Part shown: piece by piece, positions 35,169 through 43,861 of the stretch
How positions within the stretch are numbered: the stretch's first letter is position 1
Layout: the number at the start of each line of letters is the position of its first letter
Assembly (NCBI RefSeq): GCF_000422845.1
Contig: NZ_KE383932.1
Span: forward strand, 186,070 to 250,069
Origin: Oceanobacter kriegii DSM 6294
GTDB taxonomy: Bacteria; Pseudomonadota; Gammaproteobacteria; Pseudomonadales; Oceanobacteraceae
Direction of reading: 5' to 3'
Length of the DNA stretch: 64,000 nt
Translations under genes and position numbers: made by a program
The notes under the pieces: generated by a model
Databases searched by the model: none
The model's input: the letters and a program-made list of their open reading frames with translations, nothing else
What the model was told of the DNA's origin: nothing

Positions 35169-36626
35169 ATGGAACTGAAGAAGAGCTATTTGGCAGTAGC
35201 GATTGCCGCTGCAACTCTGGTTGGTTGCGGTAGCGACAGCAGCGATAGCAACGACAACGATAGCAACAACAACGAGACAGGCACTTACAGCTTCCTGTCT
35301 TGTGAAACCGAATCCCAGTGTGTGATCACTGGCACCATCGACGAAGATTTCACTATGTCTTCTGACGTTCAGTACGTTCTGGACGGTCTGGTTAAAGTTG
35401 GTTACGGCAACATCGCTTTCACTTCTGATTCCGACGTGACTACAGCCAAGAACAACGGCGTAACCCTGACCATCGAACCAGGCACTGACGTACGTGGCGC
35501 TGATGACGGTGTTCTGATCGTTACTCGTGGTTCCAAGCTGATGGCTGAAGGTACTGCTGAAGCTCCTATCACTTTCTCCTCTCTGTCTGATGAAGATTTC
35601 GATGGCCTGGGTGAGTGGGGCGGTGTGATCCTGCAAGGTCTGGCTACCCAGTACGGTGCTGGTAACACTGGCGCTTGTTACGGCGACGGTTCTATTTGTA
35701 ACGTTCAGGGCGAAGGCGGTGACGGTGTAGGTTTCTACGGCGGTAACGAAGACGGCGATAACAGCGGTGTACTGAAGTACGTTCGTATTGCTGAAGCCGG
35801 TAAGGTCGCTGGTCCTAACAACGAAGTTAACGGCCTGACCCTGATGGGTGTTGGTCATGGCACCACCATCGACTACATTCAGGTTCACAACAACCTGGAC
35901 GACGGTATTGAGTGGTTCGGTGGTACTGTAAACGTTACTCACGCTGTACTGACTGGTAACGACGACGACGATATCGACTTTGATACTGGCTACAAGGGCA
36001 ACATCCAGTACGCACTGGTTGTTAAGAATGCTGATCTGACTGCCCCATCCGGTTCTAACGATCCTCGTGGCATCGAAGCAAACTCTTCTGATGATGAATA
36101 CGTTCCTCAAACGGAAGGTGCTTTGGCCAACATCACTCTGGTTGGTGCTGCTGTGACCGAAGGTCAGTACGGTATGCGTCTGCGTGGTTCCCTGACTACC
36201 CGTATTTACAACACTGCAGTTGTGAACTGGGAATCCTGTATCCGTGTAGACGACTCCGACACCGACGGTGATGACACTGTTGATTCTTACAGTAATGTAA
36301 CTCTGGTTAACATTGTTGGTGACTGTGCTCCAGACGGCATGTACACCAAGCGTGACGCCGATGTTGCTACTAACGTTGTGGAAGCAGACATCGATCTGGA
36401 TGCTGCTGCTGCACTGACCTCTGCCAATGGCGAGCTGACCGAAGCTCCAGCCATGACCGCGGTTGACAACGGTTCTGGGTTCGCATTCGACGCTACTTCT
36501 TATGTCGGTGCTGTTGCTCCGGGTACTGCCGCTGCTGACGCATGGTGGGCTGGTTGGGTAATCGAAGGTTCTCTGGATAACGTTGCTAACCAGGACGATC
36601 CAGCGACTACTTTCGCTGCCGAATAA
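35169..36626 (+). CDS. beta-helix surface lipoprotein partnered with the TonB receptor
   Basis: A 485-residue predicted lipoprotein: signal peptide with lipobox LVGC (Cys20), then a Ser/Asp/Asn linker (to about residue 37). The mature domain shows right-handed beta-helix character with repeated short strands and Asp-rich turns, for example LTIEPGTDVRG, DDGIEWFGGTVNVTHAVLTGN and DDDDIDFDTGYKGNIQYALV. Exposed acidic loops could bind metal ions or a ligand. Codon use is strongly biased to GGT, GCT, GTT and CGT, as in highly expressed genes. It sits directly after the receptor gene, an arrangement that recalls SusC/SusD pairs; its function is inferred only from that. Confidence 0.75.
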   Translation: MELKKSYLAVAIAAATLVGCGSDSSDSNDNDSNNNETGTYSFLSCETESQCVITGTIDEDFTMSSDVQYVLDGLVKVGYGNIAFTSDSDVTTAKNNGVTLTIEPGTDVRGADDGVLIVTRGSKLMAEGTAEAPITFSSLSDEDFDGLGEWGGVILQGLATQYGAGNTGACYGDGSICNVQGEGGDGVGFYGGNEDGDNSGVLKYVRIAEAGKVAGPNNEVNGLTLMGVGHGTTIDYIQVHNNLDDGIEWFGGTVNVTHAVLTGNDDDDIDFDTGYKGNIQYALVVKNADLTAPSGSNDPRGIEANSSDDEYVPQTEGALANITLVGAAVTEGQYGMRLRGSLTTRIYNTAVVNWESCIRVDDSDTDGDDTVDSYSNVTLVNIVGDCAPDGMYTKRDADVATNVVEADIDLDAAAALTSANGELTEAPAMTAVDNGSGFAFDATSYVGAVAPGTAAADAWWAGWVIEGSLDNVANQDDPATTFAAE

Positions 36627-36646
36627 TCTTACCTCGGTAAGACAAC

Positions 36647-36674
36647 AAAAACGGCGCCTTCGGGCGCCGTTTTT
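36647..36674 (+). terminator. rho-independent terminator after the beta-helix gene
   Basis: AAAAACGGCGCC and GGCGCCGTTTTT form a perfect 12 bp stem with a TTCG tetraloop, followed by CGTTTC. It ends the receptor/lipoprotein unit. Confidence 0.92.
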
Positions 36675-36753
36675 CGTTTCTGGAATAGTGAATTTTCAAT
36701 TAAAACAACTGAGATCCTTTCTCATTTTAGAAGAGTTGGTATGATCCGTTACC

Positions 36754-36787
36754 CTGTAACAAAGCTGTCACGCAACTGAAGTAATGT
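36754..36787 (+). promoter_or_regulatory. Pho box and -10 of the TonB energy operon
   Basis: CTGTAAC-AAAG-CTGTCAC (36754-36771) is two 7-mers 4 bp apart, close to the PhoB consensus. A -10-like TAATGT lies at 36782-36787, ten bases after the second repeat, the spacing seen at PhoB-activated promoters where the box replaces the -35. The leader up to 36854 includes the hairpin GCCCG/CGGGC at 36808-36828. Confidence 0.7.
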
Positions 36788-36854
36788 GCCAGCTCGAATT
36801 TGAGGGGCCCGAACCATCTTACACGGGCAAATTGGAGTCTAACGGGTAATACAT

Positions 36855-37613
36855 ATGCTACTGCGAACTCGAAACCTGCTGGCTGCCGCCATCCTTGGCG
36901 CATGCGCTATCTCTGGCGCAAATGCAGCGGACGTAAATACGGCAATTGACAAGGGTGTCAGCCGCGTAAACAACGCGCAGGCGTCTCAGCAGAAGATTGA
37001 TTCTATCGACAACAGCATCCGTGCCACCGAGCGTGAATACCGTGGCGTTGTGAAAGAAGTAGACGGTCTGAATGTGTACATCGAGCAGCTGGACAAGCAG
37101 TTGGCGGCTCAGGATGAAGAGCTGTCTTCCATTGCTGACAGTATTGAAAAAGTAACGCTGGTAGAGCGTCAGATCACCCCGTTGATGCTGAAGATGATCG
37201 ACTCCATTGACCAGTTCGTTAAAGCCGACGTGCCGTTCCTGAAAGACGAGCGTAGCGAGCGTGTCGATGCCCTGAAAGACCTGATGGGTCGTTCTGATGT
37301 AACGGTTGCCGAGAAGTACCGCAAGGTGATGGAAGCCTACCAGGCCGAGATTGATTACGGTCGTACCATTGAATCCTACCGTGGCAACCTCGACGGTCGT
37401 GAAGTCGACTTCCTGCGCGTCGGTCGCATATCCCTGATGTACCAGACACTGGACGGCAACGAGCTGGGTGTATGGAACCAGGCTACCGGCCAATTTGAGG
37501 CAATGGACCCAACCATGAAGAGCAAGCTGAACGCCGGCTTGCGTATTGCCCGTGAGCAGGCAGCTCCGGATCTGATCAAAGCGCCCGTTGCAGCACCACA
37601 GGAGGCCAAGTAA
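36855..37613 (+). CDS. DUF3450 periplasmic coiled-coil protein
   Basis: A 252-residue exported protein: signal peptide cleaved near residue 24 (SGANA/AD), then a long coiled coil (about 35-110, rich in Glu, Lys, Gln) and a small globular C-terminal domain with GRISLMYQTLDG and WNQATGQFE. DUF3450 proteins occur as the first gene of TonB2-type operons in Vibrio, Shewanella and relatives. Here it heads the six-gene run and its stop overlaps the ATG of the next gene (TAATG). It probably contacts the TtpC-like protein, which has a similar coiled coil, but this is inference. Confidence 0.87.
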   Translation: MLLRTRNLLAAAILGACAISGANAADVNTAIDKGVSRVNNAQASQQKIDSIDNSIRATEREYRGVVKEVDGLNVYIEQLDKQLAAQDEELSSIADSIEKVTLVERQITPLMLKMIDSIDQFVKADVPFLKDERSERVDALKDLMGRSDVTVAEKYRKVMEAYQAEIDYGRTIESYRGNLDGREVDFLRVGRISLMYQTLDGNELGVWNQATGQFEAMDPTMKSKLNAGLRIAREQAAPDLIKAPVAAPQEAK

Positions 37614-38983
37614 TGAAATTGAAGGCTATTGTATTGTCGGCCGCCCTGGCGTTTGGTTTTAACACTGCAAACGCTGCTGACACGGTTTCTGTTGATGATC
37701 TGCTGGGTCTGGTAAAGCAGGGTCAGGCACGTGATAACAAGGAATTCCAACAGCGTCTGAAGCGTTTCAACTCTGACAAGGCGCAACAGGAAAAAATGCT
37801 GGCTGACACCCGTCAGGAGCGTGACAACCTGGTTGCCGAAAGTGAGCGTAAGGAAGCCCTGTTCGCTGAGAACGAAACCAAAATCGCTGAAGAACAACAG
37901 CGTCTGACCGAGCGCATGGGCTCTCTGAAAGAGCTGTTCGGTGTGCTGCAGCAAGTGGCGGGCGACACCAAGTCCGTGTTTGAAGGCTCCGTGGTCAGCT
38001 CTGAGCTGCCAGGCCGTGAGCAGTTCCTGACCGACCTGATCATCACCGCCGGTTCTTCTTCCAAACTGCCATCCATCGACCAGCTGGAACAGCTGTGGTT
38101 TGAAATGCAGCGTGAAGCAACCTACACCGGTCGCGTATCCAGCTACCAGACTGACGTGGTTGTACCATCCGGTGAAACCGTTCAGAAAGACGTTGTCCGT
38201 GTGGGTGGTTTCAACGCCATTTCCGATGGCAAATACCTGAACTGGGATCTGGAATCCGGTCGTCTGGTTGAACTGGATAAACAGCCAGGTAGTCGTTACA
38301 CCGATCCGGCCAAAGCTCTGGAAGTGGCGTCTGGCGACCAGCTGACTGAGTTCTGGATTGACCCTTCCCGTGGCCAGCTGCTGAAGATCATGGGTCAGTC
38401 CCCTGAACTGCAGGAGCGTGTTGATCAGGGCGGTATCGTTGGTTACATCATCATGGCGTTGGGCCTGGTGGGTATCCTGACTGCATTGTGGCGCATGCTG
38501 GTGCTGTGGCTGGAAGGTATGAAGATCCGCAAGCAAATGAAGTCTGATACGCCAAACGAAAACAACGCACTGGGTCGTGTGATGGCGGTCTTCCAGGCCA
38601 ACAAGGATGCCGACATCGAGACTCTGGAACTGCATTTGGGTGAAGCGATTTCTGCCGAAATCCCACGTCTGACCCGCGCCATTGGCTGGATCAAGATCAT
38701 CTCTGTTGTGGCTCCGCTGCTGGGTCTGCTGGGTACCGTAACCGGTATGATCGACGTGTTCGAAACCATGTCCCTGTTTGGTACCGGCGATCCGAAACTG
38801 ATGGCAGGTGGTATTTCCCAGGCTCTGATGACGACCGTTCAAGGTCTGGTGGCAGCAATTCCTTGTGTGTTCCTGCATACCCTGACCAACAACCGCAGTC
38901 GCGAGCTGATGATGATTCTGGAAGAACGCGCTACCGGTATTCTGGCTCGCCAGAGTGAACAGTCCCACGGTAAAGCGGCGTGA
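37613..38983 (+). CDS. ttpC: TtpC-like MotA/TolQ/ExbB protein with periplasmic coiled coil
   Basis: A 456-residue protein: signal peptide (to about residue 21), periplasmic coiled coil (about 45-110), globular part, then a TolQ/ExbB membrane core from about residue 275 with three segments (GGIVGYIIMALGLVGILTALWRM, IISVVAPLLGLLGTVTGMIDVF and a third after GGISQALMTTVQG). This is the architecture of TtpC, required for TonB2 function in Vibrio. It is larger than normal ExbB and would add to, not replace, the ExbB that follows. It overlaps the next start codon by 4 bp. Confidence 0.88.
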   Translation: MKLKAIVLSAALAFGFNTANAADTVSVDDLLGLVKQGQARDNKEFQQRLKRFNSDKAQQEKMLADTRQERDNLVAESERKEALFAENETKIAEEQQRLTERMGSLKELFGVLQQVAGDTKSVFEGSVVSSELPGREQFLTDLIITAGSSSKLPSIDQLEQLWFEMQREATYTGRVSSYQTDVVVPSGETVQKDVVRVGGFNAISDGKYLNWDLESGRLVELDKQPGSRYTDPAKALEVASGDQLTEFWIDPSRGQLLKIMGQSPELQERVDQGGIVGYIIMALGLVGILTALWRMLVLWLEGMKIRKQMKSDTPNENNALGRVMAVFQANKDADIETLELHLGEAISAEIPRLTRAIGWIKIISVVAPLLGLLGTVTGMIDVFETMSLFGTGDPKLMAGGISQALMTTVQGLVAAIPCVFLHTLTNNRSRELMMILEERATGILARQSEQSHGKAA

Positions 38984-39513
38984 TCGTCATGTTGTTTACT
39001 GAACTCTACGAACCTGTCTACCTGTTCATGGAGCGAGGAGGCATGGTCCTCTTCAGCATCCTGTTCCTGGTACTGTTTCTGTGGGGGTTCGTTCTGGAAC
39101 GTGTTTTCTACTTTATGTTTGTACACCGCGCGTCCGTAAAGGCCGCGGTGGCCGAGTGGGAAGCACGCAGTGAGCGTCGCTCCTGGGCCGCTCATCAGAT
39201 CCGTCAGGATCTGTTGAGCCGGCTGTCCTTTGAACTGACTTCCAATATGAGCACCATCAAAATGCTGATCGGTCTGGCGCCTCTGTTTGGCTTGCTGGGT
39301 ACCGTTACCGGCATGATCGAAGTGTTTGATGTGATGGCGTTTCTGGGCAGTGGTAGCCCAAAAGCGATGGCATCCGGTATTTCCAAGGCAACCATTCCGA
39401 CCATGGCCGGTATGGTGGCTGCGATCACCGGTGTGTTTGCTCAGTCGCTGCTTGATCGTTACATCAAGCGGGAAAAAATTCGAATCGAAGACCAGCTGAC
39501 CTTCGATCACTGA
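38980..39513 (+). CDS. exbB: ExbB2-type TonB energiser
   Basis: A 177-residue inner-membrane proton-channel protein with three transmembrane segments (MVLFSILFLVLFLWGFVLERVF, MLIGLAPLFGLLGTVTGMIEVF and ATIPTMAGMVAAITGVFAQ). With ExbD it uses the proton gradient to drive TonB. The GLLGTVTGM motif is typical. A GTG at 38980 overlaps the ttpC stop (GTGA), with an in-frame ATG at 38989 as alternative start. Confidence 0.92.
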   Translation: MIVMLFTELYEPVYLFMERGGMVLFSILFLVLFLWGFVLERVFYFMFVHRASVKAAVAEWEARSERRSWAAHQIRQDLLSRLSFELTSNMSTIKMLIGLAPLFGLLGTVTGMIEVFDVMAFLGSGSPKAMASGISKATIPTMAGMVAAITGVFAQSLLDRYIKREKIRIEDQLTFDH

Positions 39514-39529
39514 TAAAGAGAAGATTGCT

Positions 39530-39940
39530 ATGAGACGCGGTTTTTCAAATTTGACCCCACAAGCCGAGGAAGGCGAAATCGACATCACTCCGATGCTGGA
39601 CGTGGTGTTCATCATGCTGATCTTCTTCATTGTGACCGCCTCTTTTGTGAAAGAGACCGGTATTGAAGTAAATCGTCCAGACGCCAGCACGGCCAGTGCC
39701 AAGCCACGCGCCAACATCCTGATCGCCATTAACGACATGGGCGAAATCTGGATCGACAAGCGTAAGGTGGATGAAAGTCAGGTACGTGCCAACATCGAGA
39801 GGATGCACGCCGAAAACCCTCAGGGTACGGTGGTGATTCAGGCCGATCAGGAAGCCAAGACCCGTACTCTGGTGGCGGTGATGGACGCAGCACGTGCGGC
39901 AGGTGTGTACGACGTATCCCTGTCAACACAGGAGCAATAA
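39530..39940 (+). CDS. exbD: ExbD2-type TonB energiser
   Basis: A 136-residue protein with a single N-terminal membrane segment containing the essential Asp in DITPMLDVVFIMLIFFIVTAS (Asp24), and a periplasmic domain with INDMGEIWIDKRKVD. It forms the proton-driven motor with ExbB. It starts 16 bp after exbB behind an AGAGAAGA-type ribosome site and ends 1 bp before the tonB ATG. Confidence 0.94.
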   Translation: MRRGFSNLTPQAEEGEIDITPMLDVVFIMLIFFIVTASFVKETGIEVNRPDASTASAKPRANILIAINDMGEIWIDKRKVDESQVRANIERMHAENPQGTVVIQADQEAKTRTLVAVMDAARAAGVYDVSLSTQEQ

Positions 39941-39941
39941 T

Positions 39942-40559
39942 ATGATCGCAGCCTTGCTACGCTACTGTGCAGCACTGGTTGTCGGCTCGGGCGTGACCTT
40001 TGGGGTGTTCTGGGTCATGCAGGGCCTGATCAGTAGTGGCGGCTCTGTTATGAACGAACAGAGCACCGAACGACTCGAAAGCTTTGTGATGCAAAAGCCG
40101 GACGATGAAGTTCAGACCAAGGAACGCAAGCCGCAAAAACCGCCGGTTGCTCCAAAAGAGCCACCCAAGCCTGAAATGCCGAAGCCACAAGTGGCCAAGG
40201 CGTCTACCGATGGCTTTGACGTTGGCGGCTTTGACATCAGTGCCGACCTCAATGTTGACGCTGGCCTGTCTGGCGGTGGTGGTGACGGTGAATACCTGCC
40301 GATTGTGAAGGTAGCGCCTAACTATCCTCGTCGTGCCGCCCAGCGCGGTATTGAAGGCTACGTGGTGGTGGAATTCACTGTGAATGCACTGGGTGCGGTG
40401 GTGAATCCGGTGGTGATTGAAGCGGCTCCGCCGAATATCTTCGATCGCGAGGCACTGGCCGCCGTGAAGAAGTTCAAGTACAAGCCAAAAACCGTTAACG
40501 GCAAAGGCGTCGAAGTACCGGGTGTGCGTAACATCATCCGTTTCGAGCTTGAGAAATAA
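39942..40559 (+). CDS. tonB: TonB2-type energy transducer
   Basis: A 205-residue TonB: N-terminal membrane anchor (about 8-30), a proline/lysine-rich spanning segment (KPQKPPVAPKEPPKPEMPKPQ, about residues 64-85) and a C-terminal domain with PNYPRRAAQRGIEGYVVVEFTV, the motif that docks to TonB boxes. The ATG at 39942 has CAGGAG 9 bp upstream. The short proline region is typical of TonB2 proteins, which reach their receptors with help from TtpC. Confidence 0.93.
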   Translation: MIAALLRYCAALVVGSGVTFGVFWVMQGLISSGGSVMNEQSTERLESFVMQKPDDEVQTKERKPQKPPVAPKEPPKPEMPKPQVAKASTDGFDVGGFDISADLNVDAGLSGGGGDGEYLPIVKVAPNYPRRAAQRGIEGYVVVEFTVNALGAVVNPVVIEAAPPNIFDREALAAVKKFKYKPKTVNGKGVEVPGVRNIIRFELEK

Positions 40560-40573
40560 CACCAGGAGTTAAC

Positions 40574-41872
40574 ATGAAAAAACCATTGGCCCTGTTGGGT
40601 GCCGGATTGGTGGCGCTTTCGTTGTCCTATGTGGGACCTGGTGTGATGTCGGTACAGGCCGCTGAGCAGTCCGGTTCGTCCGCTGCCAGCAACAAGCGTG
40701 TTCGTCGTTCTGCCACCATGCGCCCGCAAATCTTCAAGAAGCTGGACGGCGCTCGTGAGCTGGCCGACCAGAAACAATACGCGGAAGCACTGGAAGAGTT
40801 GCAGGATCTGGAGAAGCGTCGCCGCAACTCCTACGAAACGGCAATGACCCACAATATGTACGCCTATGTGTACTTCAATCAGGAAAAGTACAAGGAGGCT
40901 GCTGCAGCCTACGAGAATGTGATCGCGGTCGAGAACATTCCTGAAAGCCTTGAGCAAACCACCTTGTACAGCCTGGCCAAGCTGTATCTGATTCAGGAAC
41001 AGTACAAGCAGGCGTTGGTGCCACTGAACAAGTGGTTTGGCATTGTTGCCGAGCCGGGCGCTGAAGCCTATGTGCTGCGCGCGCAGGTGTACTTCCAGAT
41101 TGAGCAGTACAACAAGGCACTGCCAGACATCAAGCAGGCCATTGCCATGGTCAAGAAGCAGGGCAACCTGCCGCGTGAAAACTGGTTGATGCTGGAACGT
41201 GCGGTGTACTACCAGAACAAGGACTTCGACAATCTGGCCCGTTGCCTGCAAGACCTGGCAACCCTGTATCCGAAGTCCCAGTACTGGGTTCAGCTGGCGG
41301 CGGTGTATGCCGAGCTGGGGCAGCCAAAGCGTGAGCTTTCAACACTGGAAACCGCGTTTGAACAGAACATGCTGACCAAGGAAAGTGAACTGATCAACTA
41401 CGCTCAGGCGTTGTTGGGGCAGGACATCCCTTATAAGGCGGCAGCCATCATCGAAGACGGCGTTAAAGCAGGCATCATCAAGGAAGATGCCCGCACCATG
41501 TCGCTGCTGGGTGATTCCTGGATGCTGGCGAAGGAATACGACAAGGCCATTGTCGCGATGACAGAGGCTGCCAAGCTGTCTGGTAAAGGCAGTGATTTCT
41601 TCAAGCTGGCGCAGATTCACACCGAACGTCAGGAGTGGAAACTGGCACTGCAAAACGTCAAGCAGGCGATTGCCAAAGGTGGTTTGCAGCAAGAGTCATC
41701 CGCGCTGATTCTGCAAGGTTTGATCGAGTTCAATCTGGACGAGCTGAAGGATGCCAAAGCGTCTTTTGCCAAAGCGGCGAAGTTCGACGAAGCAACCAAA
41801 ACAGCGGGCCAGTGGCTCGAATACATCAAGAGTGAAGAAAAGCGTCGCGAGTACATGGCGGCGTCTTCCTGA
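40574..41872 (+). CDS. TPR-repeat protein of the TonB2 operon
   Basis: A 432-residue exported protein with a signal-like N-terminus (cleavage near residue 30, VQA/AEQ) and about nine TPR-like repeats, such as QYAEALEELQDLEKR, EKYKEAAAAYENVIAV and DEATKTAGQWLEYI. The last gene of the operon in Vibrio and Shewanella TonB2 clusters is the same kind of TPR protein. It is likely periplasmic and part of the complex; its exact task is unknown. It starts 14 bp after tonB. Confidence 0.85.
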   Translation: MKKPLALLGAGLVALSLSYVGPGVMSVQAAEQSGSSAASNKRVRRSATMRPQIFKKLDGARELADQKQYAEALEELQDLEKRRRNSYETAMTHNMYAYVYFNQEKYKEAAAAYENVIAVENIPESLEQTTLYSLAKLYLIQEQYKQALVPLNKWFGIVAEPGAEAYVLRAQVYFQIEQYNKALPDIKQAIAMVKKQGNLPRENWLMLERAVYYQNKDFDNLARCLQDLATLYPKSQYWVQLAAVYAELGQPKRELSTLETAFEQNMLTKESELINYAQALLGQDIPYKAAAIIEDGVKAGIIKEDARTMSLLGDSWMLAKEYDKAIVAMTEAAKLSGKGSDFFKLAQIHTERQEWKLALQNVKQAIAKGGLQQESSALILQGLIEFNLDELKDAKASFAKAAKFDEATKTAGQWLEYIKSEEKRREYMAASS

Positions 41873-41924
41873 TCGGCTTCGGCCGTCAGTCCTGATGTCA
41901 TTATTTTTAAGGAATAATGAGCAT

Positions 41925-41948
41925 AAATGGCCGCTTTTGCGGCCATTT
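41925..41948. terminator. bidirectional terminator after the TonB2 operon
   Basis: AAATGGCCGC pairs with GCGGCCATTT around TTTT. It lies between the convergent TPR gene and the small membrane protein gene, with A/T-runs on both sides. Confidence 0.85.
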
Positions 41949-42017
41949 TGCGTTCCGGGTTTTGCTTTTCGGGTTTTCGCTTACTGCTCTCGATCAGGCT
42001 TCCTGCTCTGATCAAAT

Positions 42018-42665
42018 TTACTGGCCTTGATCAAATAGACCGAGCGCCTCGTCGATGGCCGTCATAATGGCATCGGCATCCACCAATACCCGTCCGGGTT
42101 TGAAAATCATCAGCAGATGCTGGCTTTGTTCAATCACCATGTCCGGGTGGCGTTGTAGCCACTCATAAACGGCTTGTTGTGCGCGCAGTTCAAACGCGTG
42201 GGGCTTTTGCGCCATCACCAGAGTGTTGGGCAACCCGGATATGGCGACGGTTTGCAGGTTGTTCTGATCCGGGTCGGTAAAGCTGTCGCTTTGCAAATTG
42301 CGGTGGTAACGCTGGGGCTGGACCCGAAAATCGCCGGATTCCTGATTTACCTTGTCCATCACAATGACGGTTTGCTCCGCCAGTCCGGACACGCCAACGT
42401 AGGCATAATCCATCACCTTGAAATGAACGCCATCGCGTTGTCCCAGCAGTTGATGGCGGGTATGGCGAAACTGGGAGTGGTGGGTGATGGAAAATCCGGC
42501 TTCCAGAACGTCCTTGTCGAGGGCGCCAAACTGCCGGTATTCAGCATCGAGTTGCTGCGCCAGCGCCCGGCGGACACGGCCGGTATGGCTGCCGGTGTGT
42601 TTGAAAACCAGAAACAGACAGCCGCCTAGCGCGGCGACAATTAACAGGGCGATCAGGTAAATCAT
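42018..42665 (-). CDS. small membrane-anchored protein of unknown function
   Basis: A 215-residue protein with an N-terminal hydrophobic segment (about residues 2-20) and a cytoplasmic or periplasmic soluble domain. No family was recognised. It has a stretch of strand-forming residues (GVHFKVMDYAYVGVSGLAEQTVIVMDK). It converges on the TonB2 operon and is 66 bp from the divergent HIBCH-like gene. Coding is supported by length and codon use. Confidence 0.6.
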   Translation of the reverse strand: MIYLIALLIVAALGGCLFLVFKHTGSHTGRVRRALAQQLDAEYRQFGALDKDVLEAGFSITHHSQFRHTRHQLLGQRDGVHFKVMDYAYVGVSGLAEQTVIVMDKVNQESGDFRVQPQRYHRNLQSDSFTDPDQNNLQTVAISGLPNTLVMAQKPHAFELRAQQAVYEWLQRHPDMVIEQSQHLLMIFKPGRVLVDADAIMTAIDEALGLFDQGQ

Positions 42666-42737
42666 AGGTCGAGTTTCACGGAGTGGGGCGAAAAGTGTAC
42701 CATCCCGAGTCCCTTAACACCGCCATGCGAGGTGCGC

Positions 42738-43838
42738 TTGAGTACGTTTTCTTCTGTGCTGTTTCAGACCGTGTCGGCCACAAAAGGCTACAAGATTGGC
42801 GTGGTGACATTGAATCGTCCGGAGGCCATGAATGCGCTGGATTTTGATTCCATCAAAGCCATTCGCCAGCGTTTGAAACGATGGAAGCACAGTCCCAAAA
42901 TCGCTGCGGTGGTGATTCACTCTTCCAGTAAGCACTTCAGCTGCGGCGGCGATATCCGCGACCTCTACAACAGCATTGCCGACGAGCAACACCCCGCAGC
43001 CGGTGCTGACCGCTACTTCGAGCTGGAATATCAAACTAATGTGGAACTGCAGCGTTACGGCAAGCCGCTGATTACGGTGGGCAATGGCTACACCATGGGC
43101 GGCGGTCTGGGGCTGTTTCTGACCGGTAGCCATCGCATTGCGTTACCGGACATGAAGCTGGCGTGGCCGGAAATCAAAATAGGCTTGTTCCCGGACGTAC
43201 TGGCCGCCTGGTACTTGCCCCGCATCGATCCATCCCTGGGCTTGTGGATGGGTGTAACGGCAACACCATTGGCGCAGGCGGACATCGTTCAACAGGCTCT
43301 GGCTACCCATGCGTTGGCCGCAGATGGTTTTGATCACTTGCTGGCAGCCCTGCGCGGGGCCCGCTGGGCAGAGCATTGGGCCGATAACCACTTCGTGGTG
43401 CGGCATATTCTGAAGTCACTGTCGGTCGAACCGACCACTGGCAGCGACTGGCAGCAACACCGTGGCGAAGTTGAACCCCTGTGTCAGCGTTTGCTGAATG
43501 GTGACTATGCACTGCCGAGCGGGTCGGAGTCTGAGTGGGTCAATCAGGGGGTGGCGGCGTATCACGCCGGCTGTCCGGCGTCTGCGCGGGTGTTTATTGA
43601 GCAGTTTCGGGAAGGCTGGCGCCTGAGTCAGGCGGAAGTGGCCCGGAGGGATCTGGAGTTGGCGTGGCAGGCTTGTCGCCACCCGGATTTGAAAGAAGGC
43701 ATTCGTGCCATGATCATCGACAAGGACAAGCAGCCGGTGTGGCAGCATGCGTCAGTGGCAGCGGTGCCTGATAGCTGGGTCAAGGAGCTGATGACAGCCC
43801 CTTGGCCACGTGGCAAACACCCGCTGAAGGGTTTGTAG
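42738..43838 (+). CDS. 3-hydroxyisobutyryl-CoA hydrolase-like crotonase
   Basis: A crotonase-fold protein of about 366 residues, longer than enoyl-CoA hydratases and typical of 3-hydroxyisobutyryl-CoA hydrolases of valine breakdown. Motifs: VVTLNRPEAMNALDF, the oxyanion segment HFSCGGDIRDLYNS, GYTMGGGLGLFLTGSHRIA, and the catalytic Glu in AWPEIKIGLFPDVLAAWYL. A C-terminal ECH_2-type domain follows. Start is not certain: TTG at 42738 with GAGG 5 bp upstream is preferred, GTG at 42732 is close. No other valine-pathway gene is adjacent. Confidence 0.82.
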   Translation: MSTFSSVLFQTVSATKGYKIGVVTLNRPEAMNALDFDSIKAIRQRLKRWKHSPKIAAVVIHSSSKHFSCGGDIRDLYNSIADEQHPAAGADRYFELEYQTNVELQRYGKPLITVGNGYTMGGGLGLFLTGSHRIALPDMKLAWPEIKIGLFPDVLAAWYLPRIDPSLGLWMGVTATPLAQADIVQQALATHALAADGFDHLLAALRGARWAEHWADNHFVVRHILKSLSVEPTTGSDWQQHRGEVEPLCQRLLNGDYALPSGSESEWVNQGVAAYHAGCPASARVFIEQFREGWRLSQAEVARRDLELAWQACRHPDLKEGIRAMIIDKDKQPVWQHASVAAVPDSWVKELMTAPWPRGKHPLKGL

Positions 43839-43861
43839 TCAGAGGCGCTAAGCCCGGGTTT

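Noticed and set aside
37376-38968. 530-codon open frame antisense to the ttpC-like gene
   Set aside because: It overlaps a gene with clear TolQ/ExbB motifs and has no signature of its own.
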